The notes under the pieces: model-generated
Databases searched by the model: none
What the model was told of the DNA's origin: nothing
What the model saw: only the letters and a program-made list of their open reading frames with translations
Assembly (NCBI GenBank): GCA_946186665.1
Contig: CAMHOE010000013.1
Span: forward strand, 1 to 55,980
Direction: 5' to 3'
DNA: 55,980 nt
DNA from: an uncultured Clostridia bacterium
Lineage (GTDB): Bacteria; Bacillota; Clostridia; Oscillospirales; Acutalibacteraceae
Made by a program: the position numbers and the translations under genes
In this document: positions 19,318-27,648 of the stretch, one piece after another
Layout: each line of letters begins with the position of its first letter
Position numbering within the stretch: position 1 is the stretch's first letter

Positions 19318-19326
19318 TGATATAAT
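19318..19326 (+). promoter_or_regulatory. Extended -10 element before the HNH gene
   Basis: TGATATAAT (TG, one base, TATAAT) lies about 42 bp before the HNH start; the -35 position (tttcca) is poor. The rest of the 315-bp gap back to rpsU (19053-19367) holds the rpsU promoter and AT-rich DNA without other visible structure. Confidence 0.5.
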
Positions 19327-19367
19327 CAATATGCAGGAAAAATGACAGAAAAAGATGGAACAGAAAT

Positions 19368-19973
19368 ATGAGAATAAAAATATATACAGGCTTTATAAGG
19401 CGTCAGCTTCTCAAAAGAAAACTGACAGCTATGGGATTTGATCTCAGGAAGGATAGCGGCGGCAAATATTTCTACAGACTTGTGGATAATAAAGATAAAA
19501 ATGAGCTGAAGCGGCTTGATAAATTTTGCCGCAGAAGGTCTTTGAATTACACATTCACAGATGAGACTACGGAGAGAAGCGCAAGCTATCGCAATAATTT
19601 TTTCAGAGAAAACAGGGGAATATTTGGCAGCGGCATATATATGTGCGCATACTGCGGCAGACTTATGGGCAAAGGCACGACCCGTGTGGATCATATAATA
19701 CCTGTCCAAAAAGCCAGAACGTCAAAATTCTATCAGAGAATTCTGAAACTGAGAGGAATAAAAAATGTCAACGATGTCCGCAATCTTGCTCCCAGCTGTG
19801 ACCGCTGCAACAGCAGAAAATCAGCCTACGGAGGATTATGGGTGATAAGAGGTATGTTTGGCAGAGCGTGGATAAGGGTGCTTATAAAGGAACTTATCAT
19901 GCTTGTCTGCGGCGGAATTGCGCTGTATTACTGGTATGGATTTTTGCACGGAATGGTGCAGGGATATTTATGA
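19368..19973 (+). CDS. HNH endonuclease with C-terminal membrane helix
   Basis: 201 aa. The HNH core runs from about residue 91: a zinc-binding CAYCG, then RVDHIIPVQKA, NVNDVRNLAPSCDRCNSRKSA, giving the Cys4 plus D-H...N layout of HNH nucleases. The first 80 residues are basic. After the nuclease core a hydrophobic segment (VLIKELIMLVCGGIALYYWYG) looks like a membrane helix, which is unusual for an HNH protein. Start at 19368 has only a weak agatgga site. No partner methylase, phage or CRISPR gene is adjacent. Its role (defence, DNA uptake, or domesticated homing nuclease) cannot be decided from sequence. Confidence 0.85.
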   Translation: MRIKIYTGFIRRQLLKRKLTAMGFDLRKDSGGKYFYRLVDNKDKNELKRLDKFCRRRSLNYTFTDETTERSASYRNNFFRENRGIFGSGIYMCAYCGRLMGKGTTRVDHIIPVQKARTSKFYQRILKLRGIKNVNDVRNLAPSCDRCNSRKSAYGGLWVIRGMFGRAWIRVLIKELIMLVCGGIALYYWYGFLHGMVQGYL

Positions 19974-20084
19974 TGTCTCTTTACCGGCGTATTTTATAAT
20001 AATTATTCCTTTGGAAAAATTACGATAAAATCATTGTTCATTTTTAGCTAATGTGATAAAAATTACTTAATTCCATCAAAAATA

Positions 20085-20113
20085 TTGACTATAAAATCAA
20101 GATATAATATAAT
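20085..20113 (+). promoter_or_regulatory. Sigma-A promoter of the zinc-ribbon membrane protein gene
   Basis: TTGACT (20085-20090), a 17-nt spacer and TATAAT (20108-20113) are followed by the palindrome tgtacaaatgtaca around 20136, which could be an operator near the transcript start. Confidence 0.75.
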
Positions 20114-20181
20114 AATTTAAGATGTATAGAAGTGTACAAATGTACATTTACCCTTAAAAACTGACATAGAGGAGAATTGCT

Positions 20182-22572
20182 ATGGCATTATTGATAAACT
20201 GCCCGGAGTGCGGAAACCGAATCGTAAATAACGGTGAGGATTGTCCTTTTTGCGGATACAGCATTAAAGAGGGTAAGTCGAAGGAACAGATGGAGCAGGA
20301 GCTTTTAGAAGCAGAAGAAGCTCAGGCAGCAGAAGAAGCCCGTCTTGCAGAGGAGGCTCGCCTTGCGGAGGAAGCCCGTCTTGCGGAAGAGGCTCGCCTT
20401 GCAGAGGAAGCTCGCAGAGCAGCTGAAGAGCAGGCAAGGATAGCGGCTGAGCAGGCAAGAGCTGCTGAGGAAGCACGCAGAGCAGAGGAAGCACGCAGAG
20501 CAGCAGCGGCACAGGCGGCTGAACAGGCTCGCCGGGCAGCTCAGGCACAAGCACAGGCGCAAGCACAGGCTCAGGCAGCACAGCAGGGCGGCGGTAATAT
20601 TTATGCAAGATTTCAGCAGAAGACCGCTACAAGAGCACCGCAGCAGGGTTATGCTCAGCAGAGTTATGCTCAGCAGGTGAATAATGTGGATACGCTTCCG
20701 GATATGCCTGATGGAAGTGACGGAACACTTCCGCCGATGCAGATAGACAGACCTGTTCCGCTTTCAACTATTGCTAATACAGCGGCAGTTCCGCTGACGC
20801 CTATCGCACATGAGAGGGAGGCATCCGTGCTTCCGCCCATGCAGCCCGAACATGAGATATCTATTGAAGAGATAAGAAATACTCCTGCTGTACCGCTTAC
20901 ACCTATACAGGAGGAAGCTATAGATAATGCACTTCCCGACTATCCGGGTGCCGCATCGGCTCCCACAAGAGGTTATCAGCCTCAGATAACAGTGGAGATG
21001 CCACAGCAGCCTGCATATCAGCCTGCACCACAGAGACCTGCACCGCAGCCGCCGGTACAGCGTCCGGCACCGCAGCCACAGGTACAGCGTCCGGCACCGC
21101 AGCCACAGGTACAACGTCCTGCGCCGCAGCCGCCGGTACAGCGTCCGGCACCACAGCCGGCACCGCAGCCGCCGGTACAGCGTCCGGCACCGCAGCCACA
21201 GGTACAGCGTCCGGCACCGCAGCCGGCACCGCAGCCACAGGTACAACGTCCTGCGCCGCAGCTGCCGGTACAGCGTCCGGCACCACAGCCGGCACCGCAG
21301 CCACAGGTACAGCGTCCGGCACCGCAGCCCGCACCACAGCCGCCGGTACAGCAGCCGGAATATCAGCCTGCACCGCAGAGACCTGCAAGAACACAGTGGT
21401 CATCAAACCCTGAAGACTTCTCGGAGGATGCACAGCCCGCACCACAGCGCAGACCCGCACCGCAGCCGGAACAGCCTGCACCGCAGAGACCTGCAAGAAC
21501 ACAGTGGTCATCAAACCCTGAAGACTTCTCGGAGGATGCACAGCCCGCACCACAGCGCAGACCTGCACCGCAGCCGGAACAGCCTGCACCGCAGAGACCT
21601 GCAAGGAGACAGTGGTCATCAAATCCTGATGAATTTTCAGAGGACGCACAGCCTGCACCACAGCGCAGACCTGCACCGCAGCCGGAACAGCCTGCACCAC
21701 AAAGACCTGCAAGGAGACAGTGGTCATCAGATCCCGGTGAGTTTTCAGACGGAGCACAGCAGCCTGCACGCCGTCCTGCACCACAGCAGCAGAGACAGCA
21801 GCCGCCCCAGAGCAGACGTCCTGCACCTTCACAGAGAAGAAGCTCCAAGCTTGAGCTTCAGCCTATAGAGCAGCAGGTAAGCGAAGTAACTGCAACGGGT
21901 GAGAGACTTGAAAATCTCCCTCCTCAGCAGACTCCGACGGACGCTAATTTTGATACGGACTCCTATGTAAAGAACCTGAAAAGACAGATAAAGCAAGACG
22001 CTATAAATACAAGAAGGAACGAGAAGAACGTAGATGTTCTGAAGAAAGCCGAAAACGTACAGGTCGAGCCCATGAAGTTTGACGGCAAGCAGCTGAGAGG
22101 CGCTACTGTAAACGTAGTAACTGCACCTAAGCAGGGCAATAAGAATGTAGGACCTATCGCTGTTGCAATAGTTCTGTTTGTTGCTCTTGTTGCGATAGCT
22201 ATCTACATATTCATGTTCAGCGGACTTATAGGCGGCAAAACAGAGATAAAGTTCACAAAGCCCTCTGATTGGGGCGATACTGTTTATGCTTATGTTTATA
22301 ATACCGGCGAGGATCTTTCTTCCAAGAAATCGTTTGACTTTACAAAGTCTGAATTTGCAATGACAAAAGAAAGCGACGGATCGTATTCATATAAAGTCGG
22401 TTCAAGCTATAAGGATGGATATGTTATCTTTACTGACGGTGAGAACTACTATCCATCAAAGGATAACGGCAGCAAGATAGAAAACGAAAAGGTTTATTCG
22501 GCACCGGGTTCTGAGAGCGCATCTTCGGATGAGTCGGGAGCTTCGTCAGCAGCAGAAAGCTCTGCCGCATAA
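20182..22572 (+). CDS. Zinc-ribbon, Pro/Gln-repeat single-pass membrane protein with CBM26-like C-terminus
   Basis: 796 aa. Layout: zinc ribbon at residues 7-24 (CPECG...CPFCG); Ala/Glu/Arg coiled coil to about 135 (EEARLAEEARLAEE); Pro/Gln-rich repeats about 280-395 (PAPQPPVQRP); four 36-aa repeats around QWSSNPEDFSEDAQ (about 396-530); one helix at about 657-681 (IAVAIVLFVALVAIAIYIF); then an exported domain (about 687-770) with KFTKPSDWGDTVYAYVYN and DGYVIFTDGENYYPS, resembling the CBM26 starch-binding module of the amylase at 50967. A Ser-rich tail ends it. Start follows gaggag. Not a known family overall; a starch-sensing or surface-anchoring role is inference. Confidence 0.8.
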   Translation: MALLINCPECGNRIVNNGEDCPFCGYSIKEGKSKEQMEQELLEAEEAQAAEEARLAEEARLAEEARLAEEARLAEEARRAAEEQARIAAEQARAAEEARRAEEARRAAAAQAAEQARRAAQAQAQAQAQAQAAQQGGGNIYARFQQKTATRAPQQGYAQQSYAQQVNNVDTLPDMPDGSDGTLPPMQIDRPVPLSTIANTAAVPLTPIAHEREASVLPPMQPEHEISIEEIRNTPAVPLTPIQEEAIDNALPDYPGAASAPTRGYQPQITVEMPQQPAYQPAPQRPAPQPPVQRPAPQPQVQRPAPQPQVQRPAPQPPVQRPAPQPAPQPPVQRPAPQPQVQRPAPQPAPQPQVQRPAPQLPVQRPAPQPAPQPQVQRPAPQPAPQPPVQQPEYQPAPQRPARTQWSSNPEDFSEDAQPAPQRRPAPQPEQPAPQRPARTQWSSNPEDFSEDAQPAPQRRPAPQPEQPAPQRPARRQWSSNPDEFSEDAQPAPQRRPAPQPEQPAPQRPARRQWSSDPGEFSDGAQQPARRPAPQQQRQQPPQSRRPAPSQRRSSKLELQPIEQQVSEVTATGERLENLPPQQTPTDANFDTDSYVKNLKRQIKQDAINTRRNEKNVDVLKKAENVQVEPMKFDGKQLRGATVNVVTAPKQGNKNVGPIAVAIVLFVALVAIAIYIFMFSGLIGGKTEIKFTKPSDWGDTVYAYVYNTGEDLSSKKSFDFTKSEFAMTKESDGSYSYKVGSSYKDGYVIFTDGENYYPSKDNGSKIENEKVYSAPGSESASSDESGASSAAESSAA
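21367..21790 (+). repeat. 108-bp in-frame tandem repeats, about four copies
   Basis: Units start at 21367, 21475, 21583 and 21691, giving 36-aa repeats (PAPQRPARTQWSSNPEDF and following). Copies 1 and 2 are nearly identical, copies 3 and 4 diverge (RRQWSS, DEF/GEF). Shorter 24- to 27-bp Pro/Gln units precede them from about 21020. Confidence 0.9.
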
Positions 22573-22604
22573 ACATAAGCAGCAAATAATATTTATAATA
22601 TTCA

Positions 22605-22642
22605 CGACCATGCAGAGTTAAGGCTTTGCATGGTCGTTTTTT
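22605..22642 (+). terminator. Intrinsic terminator
   Basis: A 13-bp stem cgaccatgcagag (22605-22617) / ctttgcatggtcg (22624-22636) with one mispair is followed by TTTTTT. It lies between the convergent zinc-ribbon gene and dpaB. Confidence 0.85.
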
Positions 22643-23214
22643 CAGCAGATAACAGGTTGGAGCTGTTTTTCCTCAAGAGCGTATTCAAGGGCTTCCGGCA
22701 GCTTTGTGAAATCCGCAACTAAGGAATTCGGCTTTTTGAAGGGTTCATCCTGTCTGAACGGTACAAAATAATAATGCCTTGTGTTCAGCAGCTTTCCGAT
22801 ATTCTGTGCGGACGCTCCAAGAGCGTCATTCGTAGCGATACAGATGAGAACCGGCTTTGACTGACGCAGATGTGACTTGACAGCCATAGTTACCGGAGTG
22901 TCAGTTACAGCATTTGCTAACTTTGCGGCAGTATTTCCGGTACATGGAGCAACTACCATGATATCTGTCATTTTCTTAGGACCTATGGGTTCGGCGTCCT
23001 TTACTGTAGAAATTATTCTCTTTCTGCATATTTCCTCTATCCTGTCCCTCAGTTCCTTTGCATTTCCGAATCTTGTGTCGGTAGAGTAAGCGTTGTATGA
23101 CATAATGGGAAGTATATCAGCACCCCTTTTTTTAAGTTCCTCCATTTGCAGCAGTGCTTTTTCAAATGTGCAGAAGGATCCGCACATTGCAAAGCCTACC
23201 CTCAGTTCTTTCAT
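22642..23214 (-). CDS. dpaB: Dipicolinate synthase subunit B
   Basis: 190-aa flavoprotein-like subunit (SpoVFB) that with DpaA makes dipicolinic acid, the Ca-chelator of the spore core. Typical stretches are VGFAMCGSFCTFEKALLQM at the N-terminus, IMVVAPCTGNTAAKLANAVTD and HYYFVPFRQDEPFKKPNSLV. It overlaps dpaA by 4 nt (ATGA), so the two are translationally coupled. Confidence 0.95.
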   Translation of the reverse strand: MKELRVGFAMCGSFCTFEKALLQMEELKKRGADILPIMSYNAYSTDTRFGNAKELRDRIEEICRKRIISTVKDAEPIGPKKMTDIMVVAPCTGNTAAKLANAVTDTPVTMAVKSHLRQSKPVLICIATNDALGASAQNIGKLLNTRHYYFVPFRQDEPFKKPNSLVADFTKLPEALEYALEEKQLQPVIC

Positions 23215-24059
23215 AGTTGCTCCTCCTCTATGATGTTGTATACGGCATTTTTGATGATCATTCCAGATATTTTAGGGGCAGCCTTTCCGGGAAGCGAAAG
23301 TGCGTGTATCGTTTTGATAGACATTCGTCTTGCCGCATCGGTATCAACTCCGCCCGGAAGTGAAGCAAGATCAATAACTATTGACTTTGCAGCAACTCTT
23401 GCAAGGGTATGGGCGTCAAACAAAAGATGGGGGACAGTATTGAAGATCAGGTCATACTCGCCTGAGAGCCTGTCTGAGCGTATAGCTTTCATACCTCTTG
23501 AATGGATCAGAGCCAGATCTCCGGTTTTTCTTGCGCTGACAGTCACATCAGCTCCCAGTCCCTTCAGCTGTTCTGATAGAACCTTTCCTATCCTGCCATA
23601 GCCTGTTACAAGACACGAAGAAGAATGGATAGTTCCTTCGTATTCTCTCATAGCGATCTCAATGGCGCCCTCGCCTGTAGGCACAGCATTTTCGACAGCA
23701 AATTCTTCACGCTCGCTGTAGTCATAGATCATGTCTCTGCAAAAGGGCAGACGGCTTTTCATACCGCAGAAAACGGGTTTATTTCCAAGAGAATTTATAA
23801 GCTCGGAGTCTATGGCTATAGTCTCCGAAGAGAACGGGGCATTTATAAATGAGCCGTCTCTTGTACATGGCAAAGGCAGTATAAATGCGTCGCAATGTTC
23901 AGCAGCATAGGACAGACTCTGAAGCTCAAGTCCCATAGTGTTACTGCATTTATCAAAGCCGCACAGATATACGCTGTAGCCCTCAAGTGCTAAAGACGCT
24001 GCGCAGTACAAAAGACGTTTGTCACCTCCGATAATACCAAAGCTTTTTATTCCGGACAT
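23211..24059 (-). CDS. dpaA: Dipicolinate synthase subunit A
   Basis: 282-aa NAD(P)-dependent subunit (SpoVFA) acting on the dihydrodipicolinate-pathway intermediate in the mother cell. An N-terminal Rossmann motif (FGIIGGDKRLLYCAASL) and a second nucleotide-binding domain (LVTGYGRIGKVLSEQLKGLG) are visible; length is as in the family. Start at 24059 follows gaggag. With dpaB it is strong evidence that the organism can form spores, or descends from one that could. Confidence 0.95.
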   Translation of the reverse strand: MSGIKSFGIIGGDKRLLYCAASLALEGYSVYLCGFDKCSNTMGLELQSLSYAAEHCDAFILPLPCTRDGSFINAPFSSETIAIDSELINSLGNKPVFCGMKSRLPFCRDMIYDYSEREEFAVENAVPTGEGAIEIAMREYEGTIHSSSCLVTGYGRIGKVLSEQLKGLGADVTVSARKTGDLALIHSRGMKAIRSDRLSGEYDLIFNTVPHLLFDAHTLARVAAKSIVIDLASLPGGVDTDAARRMSIKTIHALSLPGKAAPKISGMIIKNAVYNIIEEEQL

Positions 24060-24109
24060 AATATACTCCTCTTTTTGTAGTAGATAGCAGAATGATCATC
24101 TGTCCTTAC

Positions 24110-24139
24110 ATTATATGGTCTTACTCTTTCTTTTGTTAA
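24110..24139 (-). promoter_or_regulatory. Sigma-A-like promoter of dpaAB
   Basis: On the minus strand, TTAACA (24134-24139), an 18-nt spacer and TATAAT (24110-24115) lie about 50 bp before dpaA. The same stretch, ccatataatg, also resembles a sigma-E/K -10, so the sigma factor is uncertain. Confidence 0.45.
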
Positions 24140-24194
24140 CTTACAGCAAATCATAGGTCAGTTAAACTCCATATACTGTTACAAAGAAATATAG

Positions 24195-24239
24195 AAAAAA
24201 AGACAGACAGTATAAGAGCGTTTAAGATCTTATACTGTC
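24195..24239 (-). terminator. Intrinsic terminator of the ylmH-like gene
   Basis: A perfect 12-bp stem gacagtataaga (24206-24217) / tcttatactgtc (24228-24239) is followed on the minus strand by TTTTTTT. A family B repeat copy (24265-24305) lies between it and the gene end. Confidence 0.85.
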
Positions 24240-24264
24240 CGTTATGTACACACGGATATTATTT

Positions 24265-24305
24265 TTTGGCGGGGCTGTTACATGGGGAACCCCCTTTTCC
24301 TAAAA
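24265..24305 (-). repeat. Family B repeat, inverted copy
   Basis: Reading on minus, cggttttaggaaaaggggg followed by ttcccc matches the core at 11493-11527 (ttttaggaaaggggt). It is non-coding. Confidence 0.5.
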
Positions 24306-24315
24306 CCGCTGAATA

Positions 24316-25095
24316 TTATCGTATTTCGGGTACTGATATAGTGACAAACAACCGTCCTTTTTTGCTTACACCTGATATTGATGTTATATTTGCCTTTCCT
24401 TTGCCGCGCAGAGTTATTCTGTCGCCGGGCTTTATTTCTTTTGAAACATCTGTGGTAACCGTCCAGTTAACAGCCGCCAGACCTTTTTTTATTTGTTCTG
24501 CGGCTTTGCTTCTGGATATGCCGAAGCATTCTGAAGCTATACAGTCAAGCCGCATGGAGCTGACATTTATTGTTCGCTCTTTGTACGCAGGAGGAATAAT
24601 ATCAGCTGTAGAGATCCTTTTCAGGGTGACATTGTATCGGCTTATTTTTTCCAGTGAAAGTTCAACGTGTTCAGCGGCAGAGCTGTGGCAGAAGAATTGT
24701 GCTGTATTGCCGCCCGTAATGATATCGCCTATCATCTCACGCTTTATTCCGAGTCCCATAAGAGAGCCTAACACATCCCTGTGAGACAGTTGCACACCTT
24801 TCATTGTGGGGCTGACGGAGAAAATGACAATAGGGCTTCCTTCGTCATTACAGTATTTCTCACAGCATACACGGCAAAGGCGGCGTTCGGCGTCATCATA
24901 TCCTCCCACAAAATCAATGTATCCTGAAAATTCATCAACAGTGCCGATAAGCATCTGCTGTGCAGGGTCAAGAAAATGGGAGTATACGGCACTGTACTGC
25001 TTTCTGCTCTGGTTCAGAAGGTCGTTGATCCTCCTGAGCAGAAGGGTTTCCTCCTTATCGGATGTATATTTAGATGAGAGATCCGTATTTATCAC
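24316..25095 (-). CDS. ylmH: YlmH-family S4-domain RNA-binding protein
   Basis: 259 aa. YlmH proteins bind ribosomes or tRNA through an S4 domain; in Bacillus YlmH is implicated in rescue of stalled 50S subunits and sits near division genes. Family features are an N-terminal YSHFLDPAQQMLI, a middle domain with VLGSLMGLGIKREMIGDI, and the C-terminal S4 domain with NVSSMRLDCIASECFGISRSKA and PGDRITLRGKGK. The start is a GTG at 25095, 9 bp after the previous stop; an in-frame stop lies just upstream, so this is the only early start. Here it sits behind a VanY-like gene, not next to division genes. Confidence 0.88.
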   Translation of the reverse strand: MINTDLSSKYTSDKEETLLLRRINDLLNQSRKQYSAVYSHFLDPAQQMLIGTVDEFSGYIDFVGGYDDAERRLCRVCCEKYCNDEGSPIVIFSVSPTMKGVQLSHRDVLGSLMGLGIKREMIGDIITGGNTAQFFCHSSAAEHVELSLEKISRYNVTLKRISTADIIPPAYKERTINVSSMRLDCIASECFGISRSKAAEQIKKGLAAVNWTVTTDVSKEIKPGDRITLRGKGKANITSISGVSKKGRLFVTISVPEIR

Positions 25096-25104
25096 TCCAA
25101 TGTA

Positions 25105-25947
25105 TTATCTTGAATTAAGGTAAACTATATATTCATCAAGGCACATACCAATTGTCTGTATTTTCAGAGCATTGTCAACGCCGACATATCTGAAAAGTGA
25201 TGGGTCGTATGCAAGACCTGTGTGTTCCTGTTTGTTTTCGGGGTATCTGAGGATAAAACCGTATTTATAAGAATTTTTTATCAGCCAGAAATACGCATCG
25301 CTGTCCTGAAAGCTTTCACTTCCTGAAGAAGAAAAACGTACTGACAGTCCGGATTGTGTATCGGCGTGGTTTCCCATAGGCACGGTAAGCTCAGCATCCT
25401 CAGCGGCTCTTGCGCTGCTCTCGTTTTCTCTTGCGATAAGACGGCGGACTTCATCGTTATATATCTCATTCTGTTCTTCATAGGAAACATAGCCTGTTTC
25501 AAGTATCAGACTGACCTTGTCTTTTTTTGCGGCTTTCATAAGCTTATCCAGATCGTCAAGGATAAGCTTATCCACTTTTATATTTTCATAATCCACGAGA
25601 TCGAGCTGATAGCCTGATGGAAGCGGGTTGCCCGGAGAGACGAGGGTGAGCAGTTTTTCGCTGTCCACAGAGACAACAGAGACATTTACAGAGCTTTCAG
25701 ATACAGAATTATCTTCTGTGTTTGGCTTAGAAATGTCAGACAGCTGGCTAAAGCCTACGCTCAGCACTCCTATGATTATAATTATTATCACGATAGGTAT
25801 AAGTATAACTGCGGTTTTCAGTGTAGAGAGTTCATTTTTTGCAGGCTTTAATTCATTGGATCTTATTGTTTTGTTTTTATTTTTTTTAGGTCTGTCCTTT
25901 CCCAGTGTGGAATTGACAGATATTATCTTATTTTTGATACTGCTCAC
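25105..25947 (-). CDS. VanY-like (M15B) membrane protein lacking the zinc ligands
   Basis: 280 aa with one N-terminal helix (AVILIPIVIIIIIIGVLSVGF) and an extracytoplasmic domain with the D-Ala-D-Ala carboxypeptidase fold pattern: TGYVSYEEQNEIY for SGYRSxxxQ, then KYGFILRYP and TGLAYDPSLFRYVG. The zinc motif SEHQTGLAVDI reads ADTQSGLSVRF, so His and Asp are replaced by Thr and Arg, and EPWHFRYVG reads DPSLFRYVG, so the last His is Leu. All three metal ligands are absent, which points to a non-catalytic peptidoglycan-binding or scaffold protein. GTG start, overlapping the Nudix gene by 20 nt. Confidence 0.82.
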   Translation of the reverse strand: MSSIKNKIISVNSTLGKDRPKKNKNKTIRSNELKPAKNELSTLKTAVILIPIVIIIIIIGVLSVGFSQLSDISKPNTEDNSVSESSVNVSVVSVDSEKLLTLVSPGNPLPSGYQLDLVDYENIKVDKLILDDLDKLMKAAKKDKVSLILETGYVSYEEQNEIYNDEVRRLIARENESSARAAEDAELTVPMGNHADTQSGLSVRFSSSGSESFQDSDAYFWLIKNSYKYGFILRYPENKQEHTGLAYDPSLFRYVGVDNALKIQTIGMCLDEYIVYLNSR

Positions 25948-26440
25948 CTCTTCCGGTATTATTAAGGTAGTTCAGAAGGAAACGCTGTGCAAGGCTGTTC
26001 TGCATTATTTTTTCAGGAGCATCTTTAATTGAGAACCATTGTGCCTTATCGACTTCTTTTGTATTTATCCTGTCAAGAGAATTGCTGTCTGCTATACAAG
26101 TATAGTTAAGCATAAGTGTATTGGATTTTTTGAAGTATTCGCTTTTATTATATTGCAGAGAGGTTACATTAAGTCCTGTTTCCTCAGCGACCTCACGGAT
26201 AACAGCGGCTTCTGCGTTTTCGCCGCAGTTGATATAACCTGCAACAAGCACGTTGTTGCCTGTTCCGTACTGTTGTATCAGAAGTATTCTGTCCCTTTCC
26301 GGAGAAAGCACTATCATACTGACAGCAGTAGAAAAAACAGGAAATCTGAAATCTCCGCAGGTCTCGCAATACGGTATCATACCCTCATCTTCAAGATATT
26401 TTTCTTTAAGCCGTGTACCACACTCAATACAATATTTCAT
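25928..26440 (-). CDS. Nudix hydrolase with zinc ribbon (NudC-like)
   Basis: 170 aa. An N-terminal Cys4 zinc ribbon (CIECG...CETCG, residues 4-27) precedes the Nudix fold, with the box GYINCGENAEAAVIREVAEE plus TGL fitting Gx5Ex7REUxEExGU. This layout is shared with NAD+/NADH pyrophosphatases, though the N-terminal NudC domain is missing. Probable substrates are NAD(H) or other nucleoside diphosphate derivatives. Start follows ggggtgaa. It heads a unit with the VanY-like and ylmH-like genes. Confidence 0.9.
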   Translation of the reverse strand: MKYCIECGTRLKEKYLEDEGMIPYCETCGDFRFPVFSTAVSMIVLSPERDRILLIQQYGTGNNVLVAGYINCGENAEAAVIREVAEETGLNVTSLQYNKSEYFKKSNTLMLNYTCIADSNSLDRINTKEVDKAQWFSIKDAPEKIMQNSLAQRFLLNYLNNTGRGEQYQK

Positions 26441-26504
26441 ATTTCACCCCATACAGAGACCGAATAATTCAAAGTACAATAATAAGTCCAAAGCCCGAAG
26501 CTCA

Positions 26505-26605
26505 GAACAAACCCACTATAATTCGTTGCTGCACCCTAAGCTCTCTTACTACGAGCGCTTTAGCAAAAACGTACCGCCATTCCACTTTCCAAATTCCACA
26601 TTTTA
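26505..26605 (-). repeat. Family C intergenic repeat
   Basis: Reading on minus, aatgtggaatttggaaagtgg is followed by ggtacgtttttgctaaagc and, further on, acgaattatag. The same order of elements occurs at 45466-45560 and parts recur at 33178-33215. It lies between the HPP-like gene and the Nudix gene. Confidence 0.6.
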
Positions 26606-26610
26606 TAGAG

Positions 26611-27579
26611 CTATTCGATATTCACTTTTTCCACCGCGGATAATTGCTGCGGAGATTTTTCTTTTACTTTATGAATACGGTTCAGCAATATGGAAAGAAT
26701 GATGAGTATTCCGCCGCCAAGCATTATTTCTATAGGATAGAATACAAGGGACCTGCTGTCTATAATAAGCGGAAGAAGTGCAAGAGCGCAGGCAGGCGGA
26801 AAATATATTTCAAATAATACCATTAAATAATACACTATAACAGAAATAATGACTGCGGCGATGTAATAGTCAAGATGAAGTCTGAAACAAAGAAGAAGCC
26901 GTCCGTATGCCCCAAGCCATGCACAAATGGAAATGACAAAAAATGTTTTGACAGGTGTTTTGCGTGCCGGACTGTTTTTCTGCATAAGCTCACAGAAGGC
27001 TACGATAAGGGGCGGTGCAAGTACAAGCATGAAGCCTGAAAAACAGGTCAGAGCGGACATTAAGGCGATCACTATAAATATCACGCCGAATATCCCTGCT
27101 CTTTTTGCGGTATCAGGTTTTGGATACCTGTCCGGTGAGCGGCTGCGGACGCTGTGTTTTTCAAGCAGCCATTGTACAAAAACTATTATTGCCGCAAGTG
27201 CGATAACAGATACAGGATAGAGTATACTTTTTACATTCATATATACCGGCAGTACAGAGGCAGATATCAAAGGGAAGAAGCTGCATCCCGAAGCAAGAAG
27301 CATACCGAAGCATATTATAAGGCACAGCAGTATTTTTATGTATACAGGCATTACAAGCGACGACATACAATAGCCGATGATGGATGAAGCGGACAAAAGG
27401 CCGAAAAGCTTTATGCGGCTGGTATGCCAGGGCTGCTTATCCATTATCCATGCGCCAAGCGCAACAGCAGCTATCTCCGGAAATATCATTTCTTCGTCTC
27501 CGATAAAGTGTCCCATGAGGAACATTGCTGTTACCAGTACAACGGATATACATATTCTGAAATGTTTATGTAAGCTCAA
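26611..27579 (-). CDS. Polytopic membrane protein, HPP-like
   Basis: 322 aa with about ten hydrophobic helices. The segment EIYFPPACALALLPLIIDSR, followed by a Gly-rich helix (IMLGGGILIILSILLNRI), resembles the HPP family signature HPPAGALALL, and GCSFFPLISASVLP in the first half may be its diverged duplicate. HPP proteins have been linked to nitrite transport, but that match is weak here. The TTG start at 27579 has a strong aggagg site 7 nt upstream. It is likely a stand-alone gene. Function unknown. Confidence 0.7.
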   Translation of the reverse strand: MSLHKHFRICISVVLVTAMFLMGHFIGDEEMIFPEIAAVALGAWIMDKQPWHTSRIKLFGLLSASSIIGYCMSSLVMPVYIKILLCLIICFGMLLASGCSFFPLISASVLPVYMNVKSILYPVSVIALAAIIVFVQWLLEKHSVRSRSPDRYPKPDTAKRAGIFGVIFIVIALMSALTCFSGFMLVLAPPLIVAFCELMQKNSPARKTPVKTFFVISICAWLGAYGRLLLCFRLHLDYYIAAVIISVIVYYLMVLFEIYFPPACALALLPLIIDSRSLVFYPIEIMLGGGILIILSILLNRIHKVKEKSPQQLSAVEKVNIE

Positions 27580-27648
27580 GCTCTTTCCTCCTGTCAGTAT
27601 ATCAGGATATCTGTATTTTTAATATGATGTTGTATATAAATATTTGTC

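Noticed and set aside
20918-21832. 304-codon antisense frame rich in Val/Ala
   Set aside because: Shadow of the Pro/Gln repeats of the plus-strand gene.
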